In this document: positions 44,278 to 55,059 of the stretch, piece by piece
Layout of the letters: every line of letters begins with the position of its first letter
Numbering within the stretch: the first letter of the stretch is position 1
Source of the DNA: Cryptomeria japonica
Taxonomy: Eukaryota; Streptophyta; Pinopsida; Cupressales; Cupressaceae
Assembly (NCBI RefSeq): GCF_030272615.1
Contig: NC_081414.1
Span: 311,814,164 to 311,878,163 of the forward strand
Direction of reading: 5' to 3'
DNA: 64,000 nt
Translations under genes and position numbers: made by a program
The notes under the pieces: generated by a model
The model's input: the letters and a program-made list of their open reading frames with translations, nothing else
Told to the model about the DNA's origin: nothing
Database searches by the model: none

Positions 44278-45624
44278 GTATTTGGTTTGCATTTCTGTCT
44301 TCCATTTACATATTCTATGATCTTGTACATTACCAGATAATACACAAGATCATCTTTGGAGCTGCCTGAGATTTGGATCAACTTTTAACCAAATCACAAG
44401 CTGTTACATCACTACCTAATGCTGACAAAGCATAACAAGCTGTCTACAATAAAACTTTTTTAATCCCCACTTTTTTGATTATTTAAAAGTTGATTTTCTT
44501 TTATAAACATATTTTGTTAGTAAAGTATTCTTGGTCCTTGGAGTGTTGGTGGAGGTCCAGTATTACCATTTTCTTTATGTACATTTCAGTGCATTCCACA
44601 GCCTTCAAGGGTCAATGTAATTGTGTGTTCCAAAGCAATTAATGAAAGCTTCTGTGATTGTGTTCTACTCTTGATTTGAATTTATTTGTAGATGATTAAT
44701 TTCTTTTTTCTAGATAAAGAAAACTGACTTCACATGCCAAGGACCTCCACATCCCAACTCGCTCTAAATGAGGAGGAAATATAATGAAACTTTCTTTATT
44801 TTTGTATTTGTCATATTGTACTTGAAAATGAAACTTGCAGCCTTTGAGCATTTTGTTGTAACTTGTATACTATTTTATAAAATCATTGGCATATTGTCTG
44901 TGAATTATGAAAGCAATCAAGTGGTTCATTTGTATTATGAAAAATGCTATGCATTCATATGTGAACTCTCAATTCAACACAAATGTTATGTATTAAGGAT
45001 CTACAATGTATAGGATGAATGCTTTATCAATGTTATCATATGAATATTTGAAATTTTCCTTATATTTATATTGCTGACCCCTTTGCCGCTTCCTGCAGTC
45101 CCCAAAAATGACCCAAACAAAAGCCATGCCCGAAACTCATCCCCCTGTCACCTACCGTTCATGTCCTGGAAGCTCAGGGTAACATAGCAATTCTTCTTCT
45201 ATTTCTATGCCTTCCATTTCTTCTTAGGTAGTTCTTTGCTGTTTGTTCTTAGGTCAGAGTCTGTGGTATAGCTTGTTTGGGTCTCCATTGACACTTTCTT
45301 TTATTAGAGTTTCTGTTCAAGCAGTTTTGCTTTTGTCCTCCTAATCTATAGGGTCTCTAGTTTGGAGAAATGTTATTGTTGATATACTTTATTGTTTATT
45401 GTTTGGGGCAGTATAGTCTGAAGTGCAGATTCTCAAAGTCAATCTGATGTAGTCTAGTGAGTTATCCTCCAAGAATTTATTTTGTTGGCAGAGGTTTGTC
45501 CAGGTAATTATTCATGGATTAAGATCGTTACCTTCTTGAATAACCATGGACTGCCTGTGTAAGCTGCATGTTTATATTTGGGCTCTCAAATCTTACAACA
45601 AAAAGCCTTTTTGTTGGGTTTTTC

Positions 45625-46725
45625 TGTAATGTCCCAAGTTAAATTTATTAAGTATTTTAATCAATTTGCAGCAAAGGACATCTATTTAGGAATTACTTGA
45701 TCTTTCCAAAATCATCAAATATTGATATTTGAAAACTTTTAGGAACTTCTCAATTAAATTCAACAATTTGCCAATCGGGTGAACAAAGCTATTCACCGAA
45801 CTTCACAAAAATAGCACTGAAGCTTCATGAAACTTAAATTAAATGTTTAAAGTTGATTTCTAGCATGACATGCATCAGATTTGCTGTTTAATATTTCAAA
45901 TAATAGCAGCAAACATCTGCAGCAATTTATCTCATAAACATATATCCAAACTGAAATCAAAACTACTCTCCAACAACTACAAACTCAAGGAAACTTACAC
46001 AAACTCCACTATAAAGATATATATATCCAATAACACAAAAATGCATCTAAATTGCAGCAAACCCATAGCAACTTAGCTGCCATCAACTTCTGCAACAAAT
46101 ACAAACTCAAAAGTGAAGAAAACCTCAACTATTCAGCACAATGATGACCTCCAAAATGAGATTATTCAATTGTAACCCTTGACTCCCGTCTTAGATCACC
46201 TGGTAATTCCCTGACTCCTGTTCTTAGATCACTTGGTAATCCTTTGATTCTTGTCCTTAGATCACCTGGAAACTTTCAAACTCATTCTTTAGTCTCCTTC
46301 TCCATTGGTTTATCAGCCATTGAAGAAATAAGCCAAAATAATGAGAAGTGAAACCAAAATCATGTATAAATGAAATTACTTTCAAAATGCAAGTTTGGGC
46401 ACCAAAATCCCACTCCCAAGGAAAGGAAACTTTCCTTTTGCCAAGTTTCTCCAAACTTTTACAACTTCCAAAGAAACTTTCCATTTCTCAAAATTGTCAA
46501 AACCACTAATTTCCAAACAGACAAGTCATGTGAATTTTCCCAAATCCTCATGCCAAAAGGTGGGAAATATTTAAATTTAAATATATTTGGTATTTGAATA
46601 ACATTCAAATCTCAACCAAATTATCAAATTTATTATTATTTCCCAAACCGTCAACTGATCTTGATTTGCTATTTTGGGATTGTTGACTTACTATTTTTAG
46701 AAATTTTTGAAAAAGGGACATGACA
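45625..46725. mobile_element. Solo LTR-like unit with 11-bp inverted ends and TTTTC duplication
   Basis: The unit begins TGTAATGTCCC and ends GGGACATGACA, an 11-bp inverted repeat with one mismatch. It is flanked by perfect TTTTC repeats (45620-45624 and 46726-46730). TG/CA ends and a 5-bp duplication point to an LTR of the TGTAATGTCCC family. The extended inverted ends are unusually long for an LTR. There is no coding domain; the frames inside are short. Confidence 0.75.
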
Positions 46726-46730
46726 TTTTC

Positions 46731-47254
46731 AATGGCTTGTTAAAGTTGACCCAGTTATGCAAGTCAAGTGTTGCTAGCTAGATGCCCATAAAATGACAGA
46801 TTGTCTATAACGCTAGAAAGTTTTGGCCACTTTTTGATCTGGTTTCAATCTTGAGGCATTTTTATTCCTATGGTTAAGTTGGGATGCCTCCAATCAGAAA
46901 CAGAGTTCATTTGCTTCCTTTGCCTAGGTAGTTTGTATGCTTGTGCTTGTCCCCTTCCAATCGAATTGCTTAATCTTTATCCATGTCCACTTATAGTTGC
47001 TCATCTTTTGTACTTTTTTGCTCTGCATTGTTCTCGTAAATAATTAACTACTATTTTTGTGCTTGACTGTATTGGTTAAGTATAGAAATGGACAAAATAC
47101 ATGCATACTCATTACTAAAATATAAAATTTTGCCTTGTCATCGATAAATTGTAAAGATAACTTGAAGAAAGAATAATGTCACATATGAAGTTCCTGTGCA
47201 ACAAATGGGTTCCCTCTATGTTTATAAAATTTGTGGAGGAAAACCTATCAGTTT
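46731..47254. other. No gene recognised
   Basis: Intron DNA between a solo LTR and the TRIM, without visible structure. Confidence 0.5.
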
Positions 47255-47269
47255 GATTGTGTTGAGACA

Positions 47270-47341
47270 TGGACCAGCTAGGACACAAACCTAGGACCTT
47301 CCATACGCTGTTGGAGTGCTCTACCACTGAGCTACTGGCCC
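47270..47341 (-). ncRNA. tRNA-like sequence inside the TRIM 3' LTR
   Basis: This is the partner copy of 47469-47540. It keeps the acceptor, D-arm and T stem, but the T-loop reads TTTGTGT (C to T at a CpG), weakening box B. The anticodon triplet stays AGC. Confidence 0.7.
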
Positions 47342-47394
47342 CTCTTGGACCAGTCCATCGTCGGTCCGGGTGTGGCTTATTTCCAACACCAACA

Positions 47395-47403
47395 CCCCCC
47401 CTT
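47395..47403 (-). other. TRIM polypurine tract
   Basis: On the minus strand AAGGGGGGG directly precedes the 3' LTR. Confidence 0.85.
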
Positions 47404-47445
47404 AAGCCACACCTCTCGTGTGCTTGGGGCCCCTAGCCTAGACCT

Positions 47446-47458
47446 GGCTCTGATACCA
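47446..47458 (-). promoter_or_regulatory. TRIM primer binding site (initiator tRNA-Met)
   Basis: On the minus strand TGGTATCAGAGCC starts at the base after the 5' LTR. Confidence 0.93.
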
Positions 47459-47468
47459 TGTTGAGACA

Positions 47469-47540
47469 TGGACCAGCTAGGACACGAACCTAGGACCTTC
47501 CATATGCTGCTGGAGTGCTCTACCACTGAGCTACTGGCCC
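47469..47540 (-). ncRNA. tRNA-like sequence inside the TRIM 5' LTR
   Basis: The 72-nt minus-strand segment folds as a near-complete tRNA. The acceptor GGGCCAG pairs with CTGGTCC (one G-U) and is followed by discriminator A. The D-arm GCTC-AGTGGTA-GAGC carries a good box A. The T-arm CTAGG-TTCGTGT-CCTAG is perfect and overlaps a near-consensus box B. The anticodon arm is weak (four pairs). A 7-nt loop would place AGC (Ala) at the anticodon, but base 33 is C instead of U, so a functional tRNA is unlikely. It is more plausibly a Pol III promoter carried by the LTR. No CCA is encoded. Confidence 0.75.
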
Positions 47541-47984
47541 CTCTTGGACCAGTCCATCGTCGGTCCGAGTGTGGCTTATTTCCAACACCAACAGATTGTG
47601 CATGGTGTTTTAGTATTGTAAGTTCTCTCCCAATTTAATATCATATCCATGGAAAATTAATACTAAAAAAATATAATATTGCATTATTTGTTGTTCAAGT
47701 ACCATTTGCTAGAGGTTCGTTTTTGTTGCAACTGAGCTTCCACAGTTTCTAGAGGTGTAATCTTGACTCTTATAACATACCAGAATTGATCTATTTTCTT
47801 GTTGCAATAATTGGAATGCCAAAATCAGATAATCTTCTAGTAGAGTTAATGCTATTCTAGTTTATAGTCTCTTCTATAATGTGATGGTTATGTGTGGTCA
47901 TCTATGCATTATCAAATACTTTAATGTATACATTTGAATTGTGCAATTCTTAATAATAATAGTTCACAAATTTCTAAAATGCAG

Positions 47985-48017
47985 GATGAATTTGAATCTA
48001 TCTGCCAAGAGACTCAG
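47985..48017 (+). CDS. Candidate exon of an NNF1/PMF1-like gene (exon c)
   Basis: This 33-nt exon (11 codons, phase 0-0) encodes DEFESICQETQ. The acceptor is AAAATGCAG and the donor CAG followed by GTTTGA. Joined to exons a and b it continues the peptide as HENIQ-DEFESICQETQ, which by eye parallels the TSIREEISDIKEEGN segment of human PMF1. I recall similar wording in plant NNF1 proteins. The intron separating it from exon b would be 9627-47984, 38,358 bp. Later exons were not found in the remaining 16 kb. Confidence 0.55.
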
Positions 48018-50204
48018 GTTTGATGTTACTAACTTTCATAAGTTTTCAAGTTGGCCATGGAGAAAAATAATTGTTCTAATACATTCATGTTCAATTTGTC
48101 TAATATCATTGTACTTGGCCCAAGATTCAAAAGTGAGGTTTAATTTGTTCATACTCTCTCTTTCTCTCTCTCTATATTTTTAAAATTTCTTGATGTGCCA
48201 CCATGTTTGGTTTCGTTTGGGTCAATAACCAATCTTTTGGGAATCGCTTCACAACCTAAAAAGTTGAACAAAGCTTAGGGTGGGAGAGCATTGGGAAATT
48301 CTCTTTATGGAAACTGTTTGGCTTTGATCTCTCTGTAGGAGTATGCAATTCTTTAACAGGAAGAAAAATTTATCTATGTGCTGATCTGATGTACTATGCT
48401 ACTAAAACCAATACAGAAGGTGGACAATTTGATGTTTGTTGTATTTTTTGGCTGCCATCTACATCTTTAATTGTATTTGTAATGTGTGCATTCTTGAATA
48501 CATGCCCATAATGCTATAAAATCAATTATTCGCACCTTTTATTCTGCTACTAACATGCGAGTCTTTTCCTTATACAAATTAAATGGTGTAAGAAAGAAGC
48601 ATGCTGATTTGTTAAGTTGTATGTGACTGATCCCACTTCTACTTGCTGTTGTCTACAAGAATTATGCTTGCAATTAGTTGTTCATGTAAGTTGTAATGGT
48701 TGGTTTAGTGCTGAATTTTGTGAAATAGTTGCATAGAATGAAAACATTAATTAAGTAAAAGATTCAAACAAACATGGGAAGAGAGAATCAACACAAGAAT
48801 TTGCCAAGAAGAAACTTAATGTGGGATAACTCCAAAAGTTTGGAGGTACGCCTCCTCATCTCCACTATCACAATGCAATAATTTCAAGCCAGTTGCTTCA
48901 ATTGATTTTTCAAGATCAATGTGGGAGTTTTGCAACGCTTTTACAATACTATTCAAGCTTGCTTTGCTCCAAAAACATGCTTCACTACAACACTTGGTTG
49001 TTGTATAGTATTATGTTTCTAGAATGATTAATATATGATCTCAAGTGGGATTTTTTACAAATAAATGCACAATTTATTTCTGTACGGACCCCAAGCATTG
49101 ATTTCCATGTAAAAATGGAGGAAAAATTCTGATTCCTGCTCTCTGTGCATTTGGAGTTATATATTTGTCAAAAGTGAAGGTAAAATTTGGCCCCATATTT
49201 GCCTATAATTTTCTTGTTGGTTCAAGATAAAGTTGTGACAAATTCATATGGAAATAAGGAGCTAACAAATTTTTTAATATCTCCTTTTTAGAACTGAGTC
49301 AATTTATTAGACCCGAAGCCTACCTTTACTCCCTGTAGGTTGAAGGGAGGATTTACAACGGAATAATATAGTATTAAATTATTAATTTTTGGATGCAAGT
49401 TATAACGTTGAAGAAAAATGACAATTTATTATTAATATTACTTTGGGCCAAAAAGAAAACAAAAATCTTGAAGTGAAAATATTGAGTATTCAAATAAAAG
49501 AAAATTGATTATCTTGAAGGTAATTAATAATTTAAAATAAAAGGAATGGATATTCAAAATAAAATCAAAAGTATTTTTTAGTCACTTTTTAGGGTTGGCT
49601 CAAAAAAGCATAAAAAAGGAAAAGATTGAAAACAACAATTCTTTCTGTCATTGCAAAATTTTCAAAAACCCTTGTGCAGAGCATTTGGTTCAGCATTCTT
49701 CCTTGAGGACAAAAACCTTATTGAATCTTTGGGAATCAGGAGATGAAAATCTTCTGGATTTTAGTGTTGGCTTCACCTAGAAGTCAAAATTGGGCTTATA
49801 GGTGGAATTGATTGGCTTTACCAAGTTGCAACAGATCTGTGAGAAAATTTAAAGAAAAGAAAGATGTATATGTGATTTTACAGTTTCTAGTAATTTTGGA
49901 TAAGTTAGAAATTTAATTTATTTGTTGTCAAAATAAATTCAAACCACCCATACCAAAAATTCAATGATAGGTTGTACACTATTCATGGAAAAAGATGTGG
50001 GGGGTTCATAGCTAGTCACCCATTCAAACGAGTAAAATGCACATGGCGAAGGATATGCTAGAAGTTTTGATAGACTTCATTAATAATTTTTTCTGCTAGC
50101 TGACCGTACCAAGGAAAATCCAGATGCTACTATAAAAAGGAAAATAATTCAAAAAAAATATAAACATAGAGATTGCCAAACTTGGAAGTGTGATGTGGAA
50201 GGGA
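48018..50204. other. Intron DNA without recognised gene
   Basis: No coding domain is visible. A CT microsatellite sits at 48154-48173, and 48770-48990 has the general wording of a plant LTR end (AACTCCAAAAGTTTGGAGG near-palindrome) without definable borders. Confidence 0.5.
48154..48173. repeat. CT microsatellite
   Basis: CTCTCTCTTTCTCTCTCTCT, one interruption. Confidence 0.9.
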
Positions 50205-50209
50205 GAAAT

Positions 50210-51797
50210 TGTAATGTCCCCTTCTCAATGATGTGCCTTCAGTGTCCTATTCTAGAGACCCATAGGCTATGTGGAATGGAGAATTAGGTTTCAAACGTTG
50301 GTGAAGCGAGAACTTACTATTTTTAGTAAGTTAGGGGTTGGCTGTTTGGTTGATGCTGTCTTACTAAGATTTCCATGCTCTGTCACTGGGTGCGAAGATC
50401 ATGCTTTTTAGAGGAGTAATTCATGACTTACTATTTTTAGTAAGTGGCAGTATGGAGCATTTCTATTTTTGGCAGTGGACAGGGTCCTGATCCTACAACA
50501 GTTCTATGGTCTTCTTTACTCCGCTTCATTCTGGTTTTGTTGACGATCAATATGGGACTCATAAGTGATTTTATTAAATATTATTTCCTTGTTCTAAGGT
50601 TAATATTTAAATATTTGTATTTACTGATTAAATGTTTTGAAGATGACTTGGGGGAAAATAATTATCTGGTATCAATGTGTTATTTTCCTAAGTCAATGGC
50701 GTAATATTGGTGGTGATTTGGAAGGATAAAACGTCTCATGTTTTATATTTTTTATGTTGCAAAAAACGTCACCAAAGGTAAAGTTCGAACTTTGCCTAGG
50801 AAGAAGGGAAGTGGGCACCATGTTGGGTGGAGACTTGAAATGAAAATGAAAGGAGTTTGAGTTGAGTTTGGGCGCCATTTGCATTTGAATTTGGGGAGCA
50901 TGAAGTTATAAATATGAGCCTTGGGCTCTCATTTTGCTATCTTCAAAGTTATAAACTTTGAAGCTTTAGAGTTCGACTCCCTAGTGTTACCAGTTTCGTA
51001 CTTGAGATATAGAACCTAGCTGTGTGGTGTATTTTGTGACATTTTCAGTGCATATTTCAGTATTTTCGAAGTGTGGTGTGTTTTTTGGAGTTGCTGGTTT
51101 CCCTATGGCTGAAGCAAGTTTTTGATCATACCTCCTTGCCTGAGCGACTGATCATTCTGGGTACTGGCTCAATCCTTCTTTTTGTTGTTGGCGATATATC
51201 TTGTAAGTTTGTAGCACCATATTCTGAGTTTTAGATTTTATATTGCAAATCGAAATATCCTAGCTAGGCGTGGGTTTTGGTGAGTGCATTGGGATGTGTG
51301 CAGGGTGTTTTGGAGTGTTTGGTAGCTCTTCTTTGGTTTGTTGTGAGTTGCTGCTTGTCTAGTGTTTTGGTTTGGGAGTGATTTGGAGTGAATTGAAGGA
51401 GATTTGAGTGATATTGGTTGTAATGATCCTCTCGCTGCATGAGCAGTCGAGTTGAGTAGTTTTGTAATTCAGTCCTCTCGCTGAAATATTGCGGTAGAGT
51501 GATTTGTGTCTGAAGTGTTCTTCTCTTGGTTGGTTTACCGCCAAGTTCCTTGCTTTCCCGCTGAATAAGCGGAAGGGGTTGGCTTGCCACCCGTTATTGT
51601 ATTTCAGTAGTTCAACAGTTTACCTCTAACGATCCCCTGCTACCATATGCTCTCACCCTCCTAGTCTGGGCTCTCGGTGATCAAAAAGTGTAGGGTTCCT
51701 TCTATTTGTTTAGTTTTCATTATTCTAACCCTAACGGGTGATTGGTGTGATTGTGATATTGCTCTAAAAAAACAAAAAAATTAGTGGGAATATTACA
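50210..51797 (+). mobile_element. 1.59-kb solo LTR with GAAAT duplication
   Basis: The unit starts TGTAATGTCCCC and ends GGGAATATTACA and is flanked by perfect GAAAT repeats (50205-50209 and 51798-51802). A TATA-like GTTATAAATATG near 50905 gives U3 of about 0.7 kb. The word ACTTACTATTTTTAGTAAG, a palindrome, occurs at about 50309 and 50429. A related word (GACTTACTATTTTTAG) is in the solo LTR at 45625-46725, linking the two as one family. Confidence 0.9.
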
Positions 51798-51802
51798 GAA
51801 AT

Positions 51803-52967
51803 GTCTATTAAGAAAAAGAAGATTGTATTGTTGAAAAGTGGGAGCGCTGAAGCTTCATAAATTTTATGGTGTGTTTTAACTTTTTTAATTTGACTTCAAA
51901 AAAAAAGGACAACCGCCAGGGTTAAGGTGACATGGTAGTTAGGAGGGTGTAGAACAGGTCAACAGATGGATTTAAAACTTTGCAAATTCTGAGTCTTGTT
52001 TCCTTTATGCCAGCTGCTTGCCATAAGGGATATGTTAGAGGAGGCTGGGAATAGAAAATAAGGAAACATTAAGAGGAATTACTACCAAAGGAAGGGTATA
52101 AGTTAAAAATTTTTGCTTGTATTTTTCTGCTCTTCCACTATAGCAAGCAACCCACCTATTTCAGGTTTATTTATTTATTTATATTTAATGAGTATTGGCA
52201 AAAAAAAATTAAACAATATTTTTTTGGTCATCAGTATTGAATAAACATTTTGCTAATGAAATTTAGTGAAATCCTTTAGAAATTATTTATATTAAGAATT
52301 GCTGGAAAATAGAAACAAAATAAAAACATATATATTATATTTGTCAGTAAATATTGAGAAGGGATATTTTAGTGGTCTTAGACCCACTTTAACTGCCAGA
52401 TGTGGAAAAAATATTTTGTGAAAAATTTTCAGGTCCAGTTTCATGTGTGAAGGTGGTAGGGAATTAAAATTTTACGAAAGAGAAAGGAGGAAAGATCCGG
52501 TTCTTCCAAAAATCATAGTAGGACAACAGGACATGGAGGTAATGGGCAAAAATATTATGGATGTAGATGATGTTCGGTTTGAGAGGTTTGTATAGGGATA
52601 GGAATGGTTAGTAGGTATGATGGCATAGTTGGTTAGAATAGCAACATATTGAGGGAACACATTGGTGAAGTTAGCTCGTTAGGAGCAAATGTTCACTAAA
52701 ATGTCCAAGGGATAGTTGTAGTTTCTGCTGCAAGGCCTTTTAGCCAAAATTCATATGCAAGGAAGAGGTAGTCATTGAGCTAGAAGTCCAAACTTAAATA
52801 GTTGATGACATAATGGCCAGTTAGGAGGAGTAGAGACTCCTTCCAACAGAAATTAAGTATAGGCTCTTTCCACCTGAAATTAGGGAGGCCATGTCATTTG
52901 CAAATTCTATGAGCTTGAAGAAAAACAAGGGTGGTTAGAGAGTTGATAGGAGGCAATAAAAAAACCC
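51803..52967. other. No gene recognised; possible degraded gag start
   Basis: Only short frames are seen. 52440-52960 leads directly into the Gypsy gag below and may contain its decayed N-terminus, but I cannot read it. Confidence 0.45.
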
Positions 52968-53436
52968 ATGGGATCTCAAACAGGCATTGAGGAAATTGAC
53001 AGTTCTTACATTTGTGGATCAAAAAAGTGTACCGTGGGCTCCTGGTTTCAAAAACTGGACACATTTTTATCATTGAGACCTATGATGGCGGATGAGGCCA
53101 TCAAATTCATTACCCTTCATTTGGAGCATTTAGCACGTACTACGGGTTGATCACATTGGGGCACAATCATATTCATTCCTATGCAGAGTTCATTGACAAG
53201 TTGATTGAAAGATTTGAAAAAGTTGATCCAGAGATCCACTTTTGTGAGCTAGCCTAGCTCAAATAGTTACATACAATCGATTCCTATGTGGCTGATTTTT
53301 AGAGACTTTTGGTTATGGTACTTGATGTTTGGGAGAGGAGGCTAGTGATTGTGTTTATTGAAGGCTTAATTGAACCCCTTAGAGGCTTGGTTAGAGCTTT
53401 CAATCCTATATTTTTATAGGAGGATATTAAGAATGT
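52968..53436 (+). pseudogene. Gypsy gag capsid region
   Basis: The first frame has GSWFQKLDTFLSLRPMMADEA then FITLHLEHLA. After a frameshift near 53145 it continues HSYAEFIDKLIERFEKVDPE, SYVADF, LLVMVLDVWERRLV and FIEGLIEPLRGLV, matching the Retrotrans_gag domain. Three TAG codons fall where relatives have Gln (around ELA-LK and ADF-RL). Confidence 0.82.
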
Positions 53437-54250
53437 GATGCAGAAGCATCCCCGATTCACAACAATCTTGCATCAACCAAAAACATTTTCCTTTCTATTT
53501 TGTTTTCTAGTTTGCAGGTTTAGTTTTCCTTTCTGTGTGTCTCGGTTTTGGCTCACCGGATCCTATGGAGTTGGATTCTACTTGAAGACTTGATCATTTT
53601 TCTTGCTTTTAGACTGCATCTCATTTGGATCACTTACCGGCAAGATATCGCTACCAGTTTCCATGACAGTTTCTTGTTAGCTTGAGACCTATTCTGGTGA
53701 TCTATCAGAACCCATTCCAAAACTTGCGGAGCCTTAAGCGTTGATTTCGATGTTCCTTGGTGTGTAGCCGACCTTTTCCCGCGATCTACGTTTCATCCTT
53801 TCGATTTTCCGGAGGAATCTCTTGGCGGAGGCCGATCTTGTTCATTTTGCACATTGGTCTTGTTTTTCGTGTTTTGATCCCTTTTGGGCCGACTGGATCC
53901 TTTGAATCGATATATATATATTTGTAAAAATCGTGCTTTAGAATGTAATCAATTAGAATCAATCAGAGTATCAAATAGATAGACTGTGCCTAGAAGATAG
54001 ATCTTTCGATTCAGGGTCCCGATTGTGACCTATTCTACCAGGCCTGTGTGCCGGTATGTTGTAACTCGGTTGTCACTAGTTGGATGTAATAAAATTTCAT
54101 GCAATAAAACTATCTGTTCTGCATAGCCTCCATATTTATGTGTTTCCGTTGTGTTTACTCTTGCTAACCGGTCCGAACTGATCTCCTTGACGTCCCTCCT
54201 CACCGGTGACTGCTTCAGAAGGCATTGTATCCCATAACTTTAGCTAATAG
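53437..54250 (+). mobile_element. LTR-like insertion within gag (boundaries uncertain)
   Basis: About 0.8 kb of non-coding DNA separates two parts of the gag. It starts with TGATGCAGAAGCATCC, a near-palindrome, has an AT microsatellite at 53911-53921 and an AATAAA-like signal near 54085. I could not fix either end by a target duplication. Confidence 0.35.
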
Positions 54251-54279
54251 GGGTAGATTTCAGCCTATAGGGTAGCAGA

Positions 54280-55050
54280 GATGACACCTCTTGATCAATC
54301 AAAATCACCACCTTATAGACAAGCAAGGATTTCCACATTTGGGCAGTAGAAGAAACCATCCCAACAGAGTCACCACAACAAAGAATGGCCTAAAACCACT
54401 AAAGAAGTGGAATAAAAAAGCGAACTCCGAAGAAAGAAGATTTGCTTTTCATGCAAAGAGTGTGAGAACTAGGACATAAGTGTCTTCAAAAAGGACAAGC
54501 TCATTACATAGAGGTAACCTTTGAGGACAAGGAGGCAAAGGAATTTGAGGTAGTACCAAAGGGGGAGGAAGTAGAGGTAGAAGTTCCCAAAGTGCAGAGG
54601 ACTACTAGTAGCACTTTAGTTGCACTACCAAGTGCACCCCAATACCCATTCAAAATTTGTGGAGTGTTAAAGGGATAGAATGTGATGTTATTGATTGATA
54701 GTGGGGCAACCCACTACTTTAGTTTGGTTAGTTAGAGGGTGTTATGTGCAAAAGAATTTTAGGGATTCGATGTCATGGTGCCAAATGAAAATTCCATACC
54801 ATGCACCTTTGAGGGTCAAAGTATTATACATTACACTAGGTTCATACAAAATGGCTAATGTATGCACCTTTGAGGGTCAAATTATTATACATTACACTAG
54901 GTTCATACAAAATGTCTAATGATTTGTATGTAATTGGTATAAGGGAAACAAATTTGGCATTAGGGGTACAATGGCTTCATTCCCTTGAAGAAATATCCTA
55001 AAATTTTAAAATCGTGGAGTTGAAATTCTACAAAGATTTTAGCTAAGAGG
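54280..55050 (+). pseudogene. Gypsy zinc-knuckle remnant and protease
   Basis: RRKKICFSCKE-like coding (about 54430-54475, frameshifted inside) is the zinc knuckle. An acidic linker (EVVPKGEEVEVEVPKVQR) follows, then the protease LLIDSGATHYFSL at about 54683-54730 with the catalytic D-S-G intact. A 75-bp segment is duplicated in tandem (54793-54867 and 54868-54942, CACCTTTGAGGGTCAAA). Confidence 0.8.
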
Positions 55051-55059
55051 ATGGAGGAG

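Larger units (their letters stand above)
41940..45619. other. Intron DNA without recognised gene
   Basis: All frames are short and unrecognised. The visible structures, a degenerate CAACAACT-rich block and a 154-bp duplication, are listed separately. A C-rich segment near 45075-45185 resembles short segments near 30255 and 48195 and is probably a dispersed repeat. Confidence 0.5.
47260..47593 (-). mobile_element. Complete 334-bp TRIM retrotransposon with GATTG duplication
   Basis: Two 135-bp LTRs (47260-47394 and 47459-47593) flank only 64 bp. On the minus strand the order is LTR, primer site TGGTATCAGAGCC, polypurine tract AAGGGGGGG, LTR. Perfect GATTG repeats (47255-47259 and 47594-47598) flank the whole. 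The LTRs differ at four positions, all transitions, so the insertion is fairly recent. It encodes no protein and would depend on enzymes from another element, probably a Copia element since it uses the initiator tRNA-Met site. Confidence 0.95.

Noticed and set aside
45073-45190. Possible host exon (CTTCCTGCAG acceptor, GGTAAC donor, Pro-rich peptide)
   Set aside because: Similar C-rich wording recurs near 30255 and 48195, which suggests a dispersed repeat, and it does not join in phase with the candidate exons.
47270-47540. Two tandem genuine tRNA genes
   Set aside because: Both copies are inside 135-bp LTRs of a TRIM with primer site, polypurine tract and target duplication. The anticodon arm is weak and base 33 is not U, so they are tRNA-like LTR modules.
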